Assembly: GCA_937873455.1 (NCBI GenBank)
Contig: CALMYG010000043.1
Location: 62,001-126,000 of the forward strand
DNA from: an uncultured Verrucomicrobiota bacterium
GTDB taxonomy: Bacteria; Verrucomicrobiota; Kiritimatiellia; CAIVKH01
Length of the DNA stretch: 64,000 nucleotides
Direction: 5' to 3'
Under the pieces are notes generated by a model. The model worked only from the letters and a program-made list of their open reading frames with translations, did not search any database and was not told the DNA's origin. Shown in pieces: positions 17,116-26,087 of the stretch (positions are counted from its first letter, which is position 1; each line of letters begins with the position of its first letter). The position numbers were made by a program, and so were the translations under genes.

Positions 17116-20100
17116 ATGAACGCCGCCTCTCTCCGCGCCCAGCTTGAGATGCCGTACGACCTCGAACGGTGGCGGACGCTGTTGCCGGAACTTCTCCCCG
17201 GGGTCGAACTGTTCAGCAAGCCCCAGAACGTGCCCCTCACCTCCGACGCCCAGAAAACCCTCGCCTCCCGCCGCCGCCAGTTCGGACGCGCCCGGGTGGT
17301 CGATGCCCAAGGCGTCGATCGCGTCATCGCGTTCTTCGAGGTCGACGTAAAACCCAATGTCCAGCTCACCCGCAACCGCGTCTCCCTCCGCCAGATCGTC
17401 GCCACCTGCATCGACCAGGCCACCGCCCACGCCGTGCTCGCCTTTTTCGTCCAACCCGGCACCGACTCTTACCGCCTCACCTACGCCGCCAGGGAAAGCC
17501 GGCTCGATGACGCCGCCGCCGTCCGCACCGAGGAAACCGCGGCCAAACGCTTCACCTACGTGCTCGGACCCGGCGTGCCCTGCCGCACCGCCGCCGACCG
17601 ACTCGCCGGACTCGGTTCCGACCCAACCGCCGTCACCCTGGCCAAGGTCACCGAAGCCTTTTCCGTCGAAAAATTGAGCAACGAATTCTTCGAGCAGTAC
17701 CGCAAGGTCCATTATGCCGCCTTCTGCTCCCACCTCATCGACGCATCCGCCCCCGCCGACATCTTCGGCATCAAGCTGCGCGGACTCCAGGGCAAGGAGC
17801 GCGACAAGGCCCTCAAACCGGTGCGGGACTTCGTCAAAAAACTCCTCGGCCGCCTCGTCTTCCTCCATTTCCTCCAGAAAAAAGGCTGGCTCGGTTGTCC
17901 GCCCGACCGCACCGACTGGACCGACGGCGACCCGCAGTTCCTCAAAAACCTGTTCGCCACCTGTGCCACCAAAGATCGCTTCCACAGCCAAACCCTCGTC
18001 CCCCTGTTCTTCGACACCCTCAACAACCCCAATCGCAAGAGCGACCTGTTCGTACTCACGAAAACCCGGATTCCTTATCTCAACGGCGGTCTGTTTGAGC
18101 GCGACTTCGACGGCGTCGACCAGATCGACTTCCCGGCCACCCTCTTTGCCAACCTGCTCGACTTCTTCGGCCAATACAACTTCACCATCGACGAAAACGA
18201 TCCCGACGACCACGAGATCGGCATCGACCCCGAAATGCTCGGCCACATCTTCGAAAACCTCCTCGAAGACAACAAAGACAAAGGCGCCTACTACACCCCC
18301 AAGCCCGTCGTCCAATACATGTGCCAGCAGAGCCTGATCTATTATCTCCAATCCCGGCTTCATCCGCTCGACGCTCAATCTGCGGCTCACCCGGAGGGTT
18401 CGCCCTACCACTGCGAGGGTAGGGCGAGGCGTCCCGCCGAGCCGCAGGCAAAGGAAAAGGAAAAAGATATCGCGCGTGAATCCATCGAAAAATTGGTCCG
18501 CCACAAAGCCCCCATCGACCCCAAAGACAAATCAAGCTGGCTCGCCCAAAACGCCCGCGCCATCGAACAGGCCCTCGATGAGGTCAAAATCTGCGATCCC
18601 GCCATCGGGTCCGGCGCGTTTCCCATCGGCCTCCTCCAGGAAATCTATTGGACCAAACTCACCCTGCATCCGGCCATGGACCGGGCCAAGGCCAAACGCG
18701 ACATCATCCAGAAATCCATCCACGGGGTGGACATCGACGCCGGCGCGGTCGAGATCGCCCGCCTCCGCTGCTGGCTCGCCCTGATCGTCGAAGAAGACCA
18801 GCCCCGGCCACTGCCCAACCTCGACTTCAAGATCATGCAGGGGGACTCGTTGTTGGAGAGTTTCGAGGGCATCCCGCTCGACAAACTGTTGGAGCCGGAG
18901 GCGCAACGCATCACCCTCATCGGCGACCAGCAGGAACTGGAAATGCCCGAACTGCGCAAACAGTTGGTCCTCACCACGGCGGCCGAGCGGAAAAAGCTGA
19001 CCGACCTCATGGACCGGTATTTCGGCGAGACCGACCCGGTGAAAAAGGCCGAGATCCACAGAACCATCGACAAAGCGGTACGGGACCACATCGACTACAA
19101 CATCCGCCTCCAACGCGAGCAGATCGAAACCGAACTGCACCAGCATAAAGCCGACATCGCCTTCAAGAAAAAACGCCTCGCCGCCTGGGAGCCCCCGACC
19201 AAGACCCAAAAGCGGATAGACCACCTTCAGCAAGCGCTCAAGGAAAACCGACTCAAAGCCGACCGCCTCCACGCCCTCGAACACCGCCTCGAACGCCCCT
19301 TCTTTCTCTGGCGCCTCTTCTTCCAGGACGTCTTCGAGCGGGGAGGATTCGACATTGTCATCGGCAATCCTCCCTATATCAGTCACGACAAAATACTGAC
19401 GGACCTCAAAGGTGAAGTAGCCAGGCTGTATAAAACATATGACCCTTTTGGGGATATTTACGTCTATTTTGTCGAGTTGGCGTTTAACCTGTTGAAGGCT
19501 TCTGGCGTAGGGGTAATGATCACCTCTAATTCGTTTATCAAGGCAGAGTACGGGAAACCGTTGAGGAACCTATTGGGAACCAAGTCAACGCTGCTTGAAA
19601 TTATTAATATTGAGGACACGCAGATATTCGCATCCGCGATCGTTAACACAGCAATAACGATGTTTGTCGCGAGCGAAAAAGAACCCCAACCCGTCGTGGT
19701 CGTGGATGCACCCTTGAATGTGCCTGATATATATCAGCACGTACAAGTGAATGGGAATCGCCTTAATTCGACCTGCTTTTCCAGCAAGTATTGGTCGTTG
19801 GCCGACGAGGCAACGCTCGCGCTCAAACTACGAATTGAAAGTGTTGGTCAGACATTAGAGCAATTGGGGGCAAAAATTCGTCTGGGTCTGGCTACTGGAC
19901 ACAACGAAGCTTTCTTGATTGATGATTTACAGCGAAACCAGTTGATTGACGACGATCCGCGCTTAGCGGACATCATCAAGCCCGTTCTTCGTGGGCGAGA
20001 GATACAGCGATATGTCCATGACGAACCAGGACAATTCATTCTTCTCACGAAAAACGGTGTCGATGTTCCGAAGGACTACCCGACGCTGGTGAATCATTTT

Positions 20101-20622
20101 AGTCGCTTCGGTCCAGCGTTCAAAAACAGGGGAGCAAAGGGGCAAAATTGGTGGAATCTTCGAGCCTGCGCATTTTATGAAGACTTCGAAAAAGACAGAA
20201 TCGTTTGGATTGAATTGTCAGATTCGCCACGATTCGCGCTGTGTAAAGCCGGCACCTATTGCCTGAATACAGCTTATTTTATCATTGGGCCGGAAGACAT
20301 CGATCAACGGGCGCTTTTAGCGATTCTCAATTCGACGGTAATTCACCGCTATTTCAATATGATTGCACAAACCAGCGGCATGGGAACGACCCGTTGGATC
20401 AAAGAATATGTATCACGCTTTCCTTTGCCTAACCTGCCTAAACCGAGCCAAACAGAATTGAGCACCCTCGTTGACCTCCTCCTAGCCGCCAAACAAGCCG
20501 GCGACCACCCCACCGCCGCCGCCCTGGACCGTGAGATTGACGAGCAAGTAGCCAAACTATACGGCCTGACCGAGGAAGAAATCGCAGTCATCAGCCCCTC
20601 GCAAAACGCAATTCAGCTATAA
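17116..20622 (+). CDS. Eco57I/PglX-like adenine-specific DNA methyltransferase
   Basis: 1168 residues, single large polypeptide. SAM-binding motif I is DPAIGSGAFPIGLL (about residue 494), followed by VDIDAGAVEIARLRCWLAL; catalytic motif IV is FDIVIGNPPYISH (about 751), the NPPY of N6-adenine methylases. The C-terminal half should carry target recognition and ends in a helical region. No PD-ExK site is obvious, so cutting may fall to the PLD helicase 1.9 kb upstream. Two oddities: a 66-bp palindrome lies in frame at residues about 422-444, and the region from about 19,380 to 20,430 is much lower in GC than the rest of the gene. Confidence 0.9.
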   Translation: MNAASLRAQLEMPYDLERWRTLLPELLPGVELFSKPQNVPLTSDAQKTLASRRRQFGRARVVDAQGVDRVIAFFEVDVKPNVQLTRNRVSLRQIVATCIDQATAHAVLAFFVQPGTDSYRLTYAARESRLDDAAAVRTEETAAKRFTYVLGPGVPCRTAADRLAGLGSDPTAVTLAKVTEAFSVEKLSNEFFEQYRKVHYAAFCSHLIDASAPADIFGIKLRGLQGKERDKALKPVRDFVKKLLGRLVFLHFLQKKGWLGCPPDRTDWTDGDPQFLKNLFATCATKDRFHSQTLVPLFFDTLNNPNRKSDLFVLTKTRIPYLNGGLFERDFDGVDQIDFPATLFANLLDFFGQYNFTIDENDPDDHEIGIDPEMLGHIFENLLEDNKDKGAYYTPKPVVQYMCQQSLIYYLQSRLHPLDAQSAAHPEGSPYHCEGRARRPAEPQAKEKEKDIARESIEKLVRHKAPIDPKDKSSWLAQNARAIEQALDEVKICDPAIGSGAFPIGLLQEIYWTKLTLHPAMDRAKAKRDIIQKSIHGVDIDAGAVEIARLRCWLALIVEEDQPRPLPNLDFKIMQGDSLLESFEGIPLDKLLEPEAQRITLIGDQQELEMPELRKQLVLTTAAERKKLTDLMDRYFGETDPVKKAEIHRTIDKAVRDHIDYNIRLQREQIETELHQHKADIAFKKKRLAAWEPPTKTQKRIDHLQQALKENRLKADRLHALEHRLERPFFLWRLFFQDVFERGGFDIVIGNPPYISHDKILTDLKGEVARLYKTYDPFGDIYVYFVELAFNLLKASGVGVMITSNSFIKAEYGKPLRNLLGTKSTLLEIINIEDTQIFASAIVNTAITMFVASEKEPQPVVVVDAPLNVPDIYQHVQVNGNRLNSTCFSSKYWSLADEATLALKLRIESVGQTLEQLGAKIRLGLATGHNEAFLIDDLQRNQLIDDDPRLADIIKPVLRGREIQRYVHDEPGQFILLTKNGVDVPKDYPTLVNHFSRFGPAFKNRGAKGQNWWNLRACAFYEDFEKDRIVWIELSDSPRFALCKAGTYCLNTAYFIIGPEDIDQRALLAILNSTVIHRYFNMIAQTSGMGTTRWIKEYVSRFPLPNLPKPSQTELSTLVDLLLAAKQAGDHPTAAALDREIDEQVAKLYGLTEEEIAVISPSQNAIQL
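18381..18446. repeat. 66-bp palindromic element inserted in frame in the methylase gene
   Basis: Arms TGCGGCTC (18381-18388) and GAGCCGCA (18439-18446) plus inner arms TCGCCCTACC (18400-18409) and GGTAGGGCGA (18418-18427). The length is 22 codons exactly and no stop is introduced; it encodes a linker-like Gly/Pro/Arg-rich stretch just before the region containing motif I. It resembles coding palindromic elements known from Rickettsia in principle only. Confidence 0.75.
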
Positions 20623-20694
20623 CCCGGTTCATTTCTGTGCTCACGTGACAAATGGTAACAGAACTATATCTCAAACTAGAACCTTACTGGCTGT

Positions 20695-22770
20695 ATGAAT
20701 GACGCTATCACAATTGATCATTTGAGTTGCACGACTTCACAATTACATTGCGTGATGGCACTTCACCGAAAGAACGCCAAGACACTCGGATTCTTTCCGT
20801 CTGGAGCATTCGAGGAGAATGTAAGGCTTCGGCAAATCCTGGTGGCGACTGATGGTGATCAATTGGTTGGGTATCTCCTCTATAGAGTTGCGCGAGGCCG
20901 TGTTGCAATCGTCCATCTATGCGTTGCGCAGGCCGCGAGAGATCGTGGCGTAGCGAGGCTGTTGGTGCAGTCTCTCAAGGCTAAGACAAAACATCTTGAA
21001 GGCATTGGCCTTTACTGCCGTCGCGATTACGATATCAATCATATATGGTCAAAGTTTGGATTTGAAGCTGTCCACAGCAAAGCCGGTCGCGGTAAGGATG
21101 GCGCCGAACTCACTTATTGGTGGTTCGGGCACGGTCACCCCGACCTTTTTTCTCTTGTTTCTGAACCTGATCCAGTTCGTCAGCGGGTGGTGATCGATGC
21201 AAATGTGTTTTACGATCTATTTGCGCGGGATACCCCGGCAAGCGAAGATTCCAAGGCACTTCTTGCCGATTGGGTGCAATCCAGCATCGAATTAGTCATA
21301 ACGAAAGAACTACGCAACGAAATTGACCACGCCCCGTCTGACGAACAACGGAAGACTAGTCGAGCCGAAGCCACCCGCTTCCATACGCTGGCGTGCGATG
21401 ACGAAGTATTTCAGAGACTGTGCGCTGAATTGCGGCCATTGTTTCCCCAATCTACAACACTCAGAGATGAAGCCGACCTTCGTCAAATAGCGTATGCCAT
21501 TGCAGGTGGCGCACCGTTTATGGTCACGCGAGACCAGAATCTCGTGGAACGAAGCGAACCTCTTTACCATAGCCATGGATTGATGGTCTTGCATCCTGCA
21601 GAACTCATCAATCACCTTGATATCATTGAACGGGAGGCGGATTACAAACCTGCTCGCATTGATGGCTCGCGGTGGAAAAGTGAATTGTTAAGGGCAGAAA
21701 TGCTTTCTACTGCTGTCGATGATTTTAAGCTTCACGGTGAAAGAGTTAGCGAGCTTACCCAGCGTTTGCGGGGCTGCCTCTCTCAGCCGAAGAGCATCGA
21801 GGTTCAGTTGGTTTCAGACAGTGTTTGTGCGCCGGTCCTCCTTGGTGTGATGGACCGCAGTAACTCCTCAGTCTTGCGCGTACCCATCATTCGGAGGCAA
21901 CTTGCACACCCGACCGGCGCTACGATGTTTCGAAACTATCTGCGGAGCTGTCTTGATGTAGCCGCGACTGAAGACCGGAACGCTGTAGTTATTCAGGATT
22001 CTGAATTGTTGAAGAGAGATGAATCTATCGTCGGCGAGTTCGGCTTTATTCGCTGCGGAGATGAAGCGGTAAAGCTTACGGCTCGTGGAATCGGTTCGCA
22101 CGCTGAGATGGAGGTGTTACTTGCTGCGTTGCCTGTTCATCCTACACACGAACCGGCCAAGCAAGCGACGATCAACGTACTACGCTCATGTGTCGAGTCC
22201 GGGAAAGTCGTTCAAGCCGTGGCTACGATGGAGCGCCAACTGTGGCCCATGAAGCTAATGGGGGCAGATGTTCCCACATTTATTGTCTCTATCCAGCCGA
22301 CTTGGGCTCAACATTATTTTGATGTCGGACTCGCGTCGCAACTTTTGTTTGGACTTCGCGACGACCTGCATCTCGGTGTTGAGGGCGTGTATTATCGGAG
22401 TGCCGAGAACAATAACATGTGCGCGCCAGGTCGTGTACTTTGGTATGTCAGTAAAGGAGATGGCTTAGGCTCCATGACCATCAAAGCCTGTTCGCAACTC
22501 GAAGAGGTTGTTGTGGCTAGACCGAAAGATCTGTATAAGCGATACCGTCGCCTTGGTGTGTACGAGTGGAAGGATGTTCTAGCGACGGCAAAGCACGACA
22601 TTACGTCCGAACTTGTGGCGTTCCGTTTCCGAATGACCGAACGATTCAAATCCCCGGTTGACGTAAAGAAACTCGAAATTATTGGTATACGGCCGCCATT
22701 TATGTCCCCTCGGAGGATTTCCGAAGAACAATTTAAAGCCATATACCTCGCCGGAACAGCCACACCCTGA
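20695..22770 (+). CDS. GNAT acetyltransferase-PIN nuclease fusion
   Basis: 691 residues. The N-terminal GNAT fold (about 1-150) shows VGYLLYRVARGRVAIVHLCV and the acetyl-CoA loop AQAARDRGVARLLVQSL. Then a PIN-type ribonuclease domain (about 160-300): VVIDANVFYDLF, a Glu in ITKELRNEID, and the distal acidic set RDEADLRQIAYAIAGGAPFMVTRDQNL. The remaining ~380 residues are not recognised. GNAT and PIN domains both occur as toxins, so the fusion plus the ASCH gene one base downstream looks like a conflict or RNA-stress module. GC content drops here relative to the left flank. Confidence 0.82.
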   Translation: MNDAITIDHLSCTTSQLHCVMALHRKNAKTLGFFPSGAFEENVRLRQILVATDGDQLVGYLLYRVARGRVAIVHLCVAQAARDRGVARLLVQSLKAKTKHLEGIGLYCRRDYDINHIWSKFGFEAVHSKAGRGKDGAELTYWWFGHGHPDLFSLVSEPDPVRQRVVIDANVFYDLFARDTPASEDSKALLADWVQSSIELVITKELRNEIDHAPSDEQRKTSRAEATRFHTLACDDEVFQRLCAELRPLFPQSTTLRDEADLRQIAYAIAGGAPFMVTRDQNLVERSEPLYHSHGLMVLHPAELINHLDIIEREADYKPARIDGSRWKSELLRAEMLSTAVDDFKLHGERVSELTQRLRGCLSQPKSIEVQLVSDSVCAPVLLGVMDRSNSSVLRVPIIRRQLAHPTGATMFRNYLRSCLDVAATEDRNAVVIQDSELLKRDESIVGEFGFIRCGDEAVKLTARGIGSHAEMEVLLAALPVHPTHEPAKQATINVLRSCVESGKVVQAVATMERQLWPMKLMGADVPTFIVSIQPTWAQHYFDVGLASQLLFGLRDDLHLGVEGVYYRSAENNNMCAPGRVLWYVSKGDGLGSMTIKACSQLEEVVVARPKDLYKRYRRLGVYEWKDVLATAKHDITSELVAFRFRMTERFKSPVDVKKLEIIGIRPPFMSPRRISEEQFKAIYLAGTATP

Positions 22771-22771
22771 T

Positions 22772-23248
22772 ATGAAAGCTACGCAAGCACTACTCATTTC
22801 GATACGTCCAAAATTCGTGGACGCCATTTTTGCCGGAACCAAAACGGTTGAGTTGCGGCGTGTAAAACCTCGGCTACAGCGTGGCGACCTGGTGGTCGTC
22901 TATGCGTCAGGTAAAACCAAGGGCATCGTTGGCGCGTTTGAAGTGGCTGGCGTAACTATTGCGAGCCCTGGTGGCATTTGGCGTCGACACAACGGGGAAA
23001 GTGGTCTCTGTAAGGCGGAATATGATCGTTATTTTGAGGGAACAAATGTTGGTTACGCCATCCAAATTGGGAACACCTGGAAACTGCCTTCACCAATTCT
23101 GCTGGGAACTCTGCGTAAGAGGCGCTCTGGATTTCGTCCACCACAGAGCTATCACTATTGGCCTATTGAAGAAATCCTTCGCGTGGGAGGATGCACGCTA
23201 TCTTTAGAGCTAGGAAAGTATTGCGATCTGAACGAGCTTGGACGATAG
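22772..23248 (+). CDS. ASCH-domain protein
   Basis: 158 residues. The ASCH beta-barrel signature is clear: LLISIRPKFVDAIFAGTKTVELRRVKPRLQRGDLVVVYASGKTKGIVGAFEV. ASCH domains bind RNA or modified nucleotides and are often paired with GNAT, PIN or RelE-type genes. The ATG sits one base after the GNAT-PIN stop, so the two are surely co-expressed. Confidence 0.88.
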   Translation: MKATQALLISIRPKFVDAIFAGTKTVELRRVKPRLQRGDLVVVYASGKTKGIVGAFEVAGVTIASPGGIWRRHNGESGLCKAEYDRYFEGTNVGYAIQIGNTWKLPSPILLGTLRKRRSGFRPPQSYHYWPIEEILRVGGCTLSLELGKYCDLNELGR

Positions 23249-23287
23249 CCACCGGAACAATCCAGCACAGGATAGACGAAGGAATTA

Positions 23288-23418
23288 GGCGTAAACGTCA
23301 CGCCAAACCCCTCTATGCGTAGGTAGCAGAAGTGTCATAGGTTCTGGTCTATGACATCTACGCAATCGCTTACGAAGATTCTGAAGACGGATACGGAGGG
23401 GCGTAAGCGTCACACCAA
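23288..23418. repeat. Relic IS66-like termini and a hairpin left of the transposase fragment
   Basis: GGCGTAAACGTCACGCCAA (23288-23306) and GGCGTAAGCGTCACACCAA (23400-23418) are 17/19 identical direct copies. The second starts GTAAGCG, like many IS66-family ends, and lies just outside the transposase stop. Between them an imperfect hairpin (GCGTAG...TGTCATAG/CTATGACA...CTACGC, 23317-23363) is visible. I read this as two IS ends from separate or deleted insertions. Confidence 0.45.
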
Positions 23419-23481
23419 GCACCACTTGACGCGGACCGCATCAGAGATGACGTAGTTCTCAGAGGCTGCGATCCGTCACAC

Positions 23482-24003
23482 TTACGCTGCGGATTTCAGC
23501 GGTGCCCGTTGAGCTTTGGCCCAAGCTTGCGGTGTTATGCCGGGGATCTGGTGGTTGGTCATCGACGGCAGGCGTTCGAGCACGTCCTTGAGATTTGCGT
23601 AGGGCTCAACGCCATGGGCCTTGCAACTCTGGATAATGGTATAGATAACCGCACTTCGCCAACCGGCCGTCTCCGCGCCGATGAACAACCAGTTCTTGCG
23701 GCCAAGCGCGGTTGGACGGATGGCATTTTCGACGAGGTTGTTGTCGATCTCGACCAAGCCATGATCCAGATACACCTCCAGCAGTTCCCACTGGCTCAAG
23801 GCATAGTTCACCGCCTCGCCGGTCAGCGATTTTGGTGGCAGACCCGCCATGCTCATCAGATATTTTTTCAACCGGCTCAAGATCGGGCGGCTTTCCGAAC
23901 ACCGGACCGCCGTCCGGAGATTGGGTCCGGCCCGGCTTTCCCTCAGCCGTGATTCGATGGCGTAGAGTAGTCCGATCTGATGAAGGGGAAGCGGGGTCAG
24001 CCC
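23482..24003 (-). pseudogene. IS66-family transposase (TnpC), C-terminal remnant
   Basis: The open frame encodes a short lead (LPLHQIGLLYAIESRLRE), then SRLKKYLMSMAGLPPKSLTG, YALSQWELLEVYLDHGLVEIDNNLVENAIRPTALGRKNWLF and AVIYTIIQSCKAHGVEPYANLKDVLERL, the conserved IS66 transposase C-terminus. The full family protein is about 500 residues; everything N-terminal, including most of the catalytic DDE core, is missing beyond a stop at 24004-24006. tnpA and tnpB are absent. The terminus after the stop is probably intact. Confidence 0.85.
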
Positions 24004-24148
24004 TTAAATGACAATTGAAGGGTCGTGGGCGCTGGATTAACGATGCTTGGTGGATGCGGGGGTAAAACTTCTGTTACTACCTAAATCGCGGGGATTCGAC
24101 TACGTTTGCGCCGTTGACGGGTCGGTGGAAGGAGATACATTGCGTTGG

Positions 24149-24210
24149 TTATACTCGGCCAGGAGCAGGTGGGTGTTGATAAGGGTGAGCGATAGACGAT
24201 GGGCAATGGA
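24149..24210. repeat. Left copy of ~60-bp direct repeat flanking the retron locus
   Basis: Begins TTATACTCGGCCAGGAGCAG and continues GTGGGT; the first 26 bases are identical to the copy at 26309-26370, and the ATACTCGG...ATGGA core (60 bases) has 8 mismatches. It lies in the 339-bp gap 24004-24342 between the IS66 remnant and the reverse transcriptase, in which I see nothing else. Confidence 0.75.
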
Positions 24211-24342
24211 AGACTAGTGCTTGGTGCTTCGTGGGGGGATGGGGGGATGAAGGGGGCGTTCAGATTACAAGGCATTACGGTGCTTATTGTTGAACAAATA
24301 GTCGGGTTCTTTACATCTGCGACCGGGTATGTGTGCTCAAGC

Positions 24343-25332
24343 TTAGCCGAGTGACCCTTGATGACAAACCGGATGATCTGCTTGCGAGCCGCGAGCGGTC
24401 GCGCGAGGTGTTTTAGTAATTGTGGGTTTTCTGAAGTTATCTATATTTGCTCGTGTTAGGTGTTTTGCTTTCTCCCGATATGTTGGGTCAACAATGCCGG
24501 CCGCATGAAGCCGACCCAGCAACTTGCGCCATAGCTCGTCTCGCTGTTTTCCGGGTACCATGCCTTGATACAAGGTCAACTGCTCGTGAATTATCAATTG
24601 ATGTTTATTTCGCACCGATATGTTGGTGCCGGAAACGACGACCCCGGTTATCAGTTTGGAGTCTGTATGACCATAAAACCTGAACTTGTGGGGAGTTAGG
24701 AGGTGTTTGCGGATTACGCATTTTACATCATACTGAATCTGTTTAGTAATGTGCTCGCCAGAAAATGTGAGGTCATCCACGTAGCAGCTCATATGAAGTC
24801 CGTGCTGTTGAGCTAGAGCGAAAATCTCGTCGAACATACAACGGTAAGACATGAATGCTATAACTTGGCTTATACTGCTACCTGTTGGTAAGTGTTGACG
24901 CGTCAAACACATTTCCGAAAGCATCCAAGAAATGTCAGGGGCACATTGGAAAACGTTAAGAAAAAGGTCATGAATGCGCTTGGGGGATACGGAAGGGAAA
25001 AAGTTTTTCAAATCCACTTTGAAAACCTGTCGATGTCCTATGTGAACACGCGCGTTAGTCACATAGGACCGTCCCGGAACTCCAGAGTGAAGGTAATCCG
25101 GTGTCTCAATGCGCTGGAGCAAGCTGAATAATCGTCCGTGTAGTTTCTTCATTGCGTCAATGGGCGTGCTGATCGGGCGCAACTTGGACCCCTGGCGCAG
25201 AGAGAAGAATCGATAGTGGCGGTGGGTGTCATGGCATAAGTCGGTTAGCTCATGCGGGTGGGCTTTAACTAGGTCCGCAAGTTTTCTTTTGGTAGAGAGC
25301 CGGTAAAGCGGAGATTGTTCAATGGGGTACAT
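24343..25332 (-). CDS. Retron-type reverse transcriptase
   Basis: 329 residues. Retron hallmarks are present in order: region X NAxxH as TNARVH (residues 93-97), the first catalytic Asp in FKVDLKNFFPSV (about 107), the YVDD box in SCYVDDLTFSG (184-187), and the region Y triplet as ITG in KLITGVVVSG (228-230), normally VTG. It should copy part of a cognate ncRNA into msDNA joined by a 2'-5' bond. The ATG at 25332 overlaps the Xre stop by 14 bp, implying translational coupling. The GC content is clearly lower than in core genes. Confidence 0.92.
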   Translation of the reverse strand: MYPIEQSPLYRLSTKRKLADLVKAHPHELTDLCHDTHRHYRFFSLRQGSKLRPISTPIDAMKKLHGRLFSLLQRIETPDYLHSGVPGRSYVTNARVHIGHRQVFKVDLKNFFPSVSPKRIHDLFLNVFQCAPDISWMLSEMCLTRQHLPTGSSISQVIAFMSYRCMFDEIFALAQQHGLHMSCYVDDLTFSGEHITKQIQYDVKCVIRKHLLTPHKFRFYGHTDSKLITGVVVSGTNISVRNKHQLIIHEQLTLYQGMVPGKQRDELWRKLLGRLHAAGIVDPTYREKAKHLTRANIDNFRKPTITKTPRATARGSQADHPVCHQGSLG

Positions 25333-25639
25333 GTTCAGCAATCTCCGGTCTGGCAGTCTCAATCCATTGCATTAGAGCCAGGGTTTTTCCTGCGAGAACT
25401 TTGCGTAGCCGTTTCGTGTACGCGCTCTCTTGTCCCAATGACTCCGAAAAAAGCATGATGGAGGAAACAGGAATGCCAAAACGGATGCTATATTTTTCAA
25501 GGAGATCGAGATTCGGAACCTTTGTGCCGGATTCAATCTCCGAAAGATAGGATGCGGAAATTCCTAGCTCCCCACTTAAGTGATTTTGTTTGAGGTCGTG
25601 GAATACCCGAATCAATCTGAGTGCTTCATTTATCATCAT
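25319..25639 (-). CDS. Xre-family helix-turn-helix protein of the retron operon
   Basis: 106 residues. An N-terminal HTH_3 domain (RVFHDLKQNHLSGELGISAS, then YLSEIESGTKVPNLDLLEKYS) is followed by a helical tail. Retron types carrying an Xre-like accessory gene are known, where the protein may act as repressor or effector. It lies 13 bp after the small membrane peptide gene and overlaps the reverse transcriptase start by 14 bp. It could bind the inverted repeat at 26124-26142 upstream of the operon. Confidence 0.88.
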   Translation of the reverse strand: MMINEALRLIRVFHDLKQNHLSGELGISASYLSEIESGTKVPNLDLLEKYSIRFGIPVSSIMLFSESLGQESAYTKRLRKVLAGKTLALMQWIETARPEIAEHVPH

Positions 25640-25652
25640 ATATTCTCAAGTG

Positions 25653-25820
25653 TTAAGTATGATCAGGGTGTCCGTGGCCGCCCTTAAAAATTGCCCAGAT
25701 TCGGATTAGCCAATAGGCCAACTTCAATATCCAGAACAACGTTTTCAGAACGCTCGGGCGCTTTAAGCGCGCCTTATTTTTAGCCACGAACAACCGACGC
25801 TTCTTGCTTGAACTACTCAT
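25653..25820 (-). CDS. 55-residue cationic one-TM peptide in the retron operon
   Basis: Starts at an ATG with a near-perfect ribosome-binding site (GGAGGTGA). The first ~25 residues are strongly basic (SSSSKKRRLFVAKNKARLKR), followed by one hydrophobic helix (VLKTLFWILKLAYWLIRIWAIF) and a His-rich tail. Not recognised. A tiny basic membrane peptide in a retron operon is a plausible membrane-acting effector, but could also be a structural anchor. The ribosome-binding site can pair with 25869-25874 in the leader, so translation may be RNA-controlled. A longer reading from further upstream is open but lacks a ribosome-binding site. Confidence 0.7.
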   Translation of the reverse strand: MSSSSKKRRLFVAKNKARLKRPSVLKTLFWILKLAYWLIRIWAIFKGGHGHPDHT

Positions 25821-25834
25821 TGCATCTTCACCTC

Positions 25835-26081
25835 CTTCCGTCATCGCTTTATGCGATGCTCGCCCACAGAAGGAACGGGGTACGATGCGTCGGCTTAACC
25901 CTGATCCACTAAACCGCGAGTGCGCTCGCTGCACTCGCTATATGGTCGATTGACTGACTGATTACATCGACTGACTTACCAGCCATTAGCAATACTGCCA
26001 GTCCCCGGACCTGATAGAGGTACGACCCTCCACGGAGCCTATGCCCCAACTACACGGCGAGAAATCCCGTTGAACTCAAGC
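25835..26081 (-). ncRNA. Candidate retron ncRNA (msr-msd) / structured leader
   Basis: A ~245-nt structured non-coding stretch between the predicted promoter and the peptide gene. Minus-strand hairpins include CTCC/GGAG and GTCC/GGAC (small), GTCGAT/ATCGAC, a perfect 8-bp stem GCGAGTGC/GCACTCGC, and CATCGC/GCGATG just before the ribosome-binding site. GGCTggTAA and TTAAGCC could close a multi-branched domain around two of them. This is where retrons place msr-msd. I could not settle the a1/a2 pairing or the branching G, so the ends are approximate. Confidence 0.5.
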
Positions 26082-26087
26082 TTCCAT

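Noticed and set aside
16864..18504. A 546-codon minus-strand frame opposite the methylase N-terminus
   Set aside because: Same antisense effect; the plus strand carries the DNA methylase with motif I and NPPY further on.
23482..24003. Intact IS66 element
   Set aside because: Only the C-terminal part of the transposase is present, tnpA/tnpB are missing and only one plausible terminus is adjacent.
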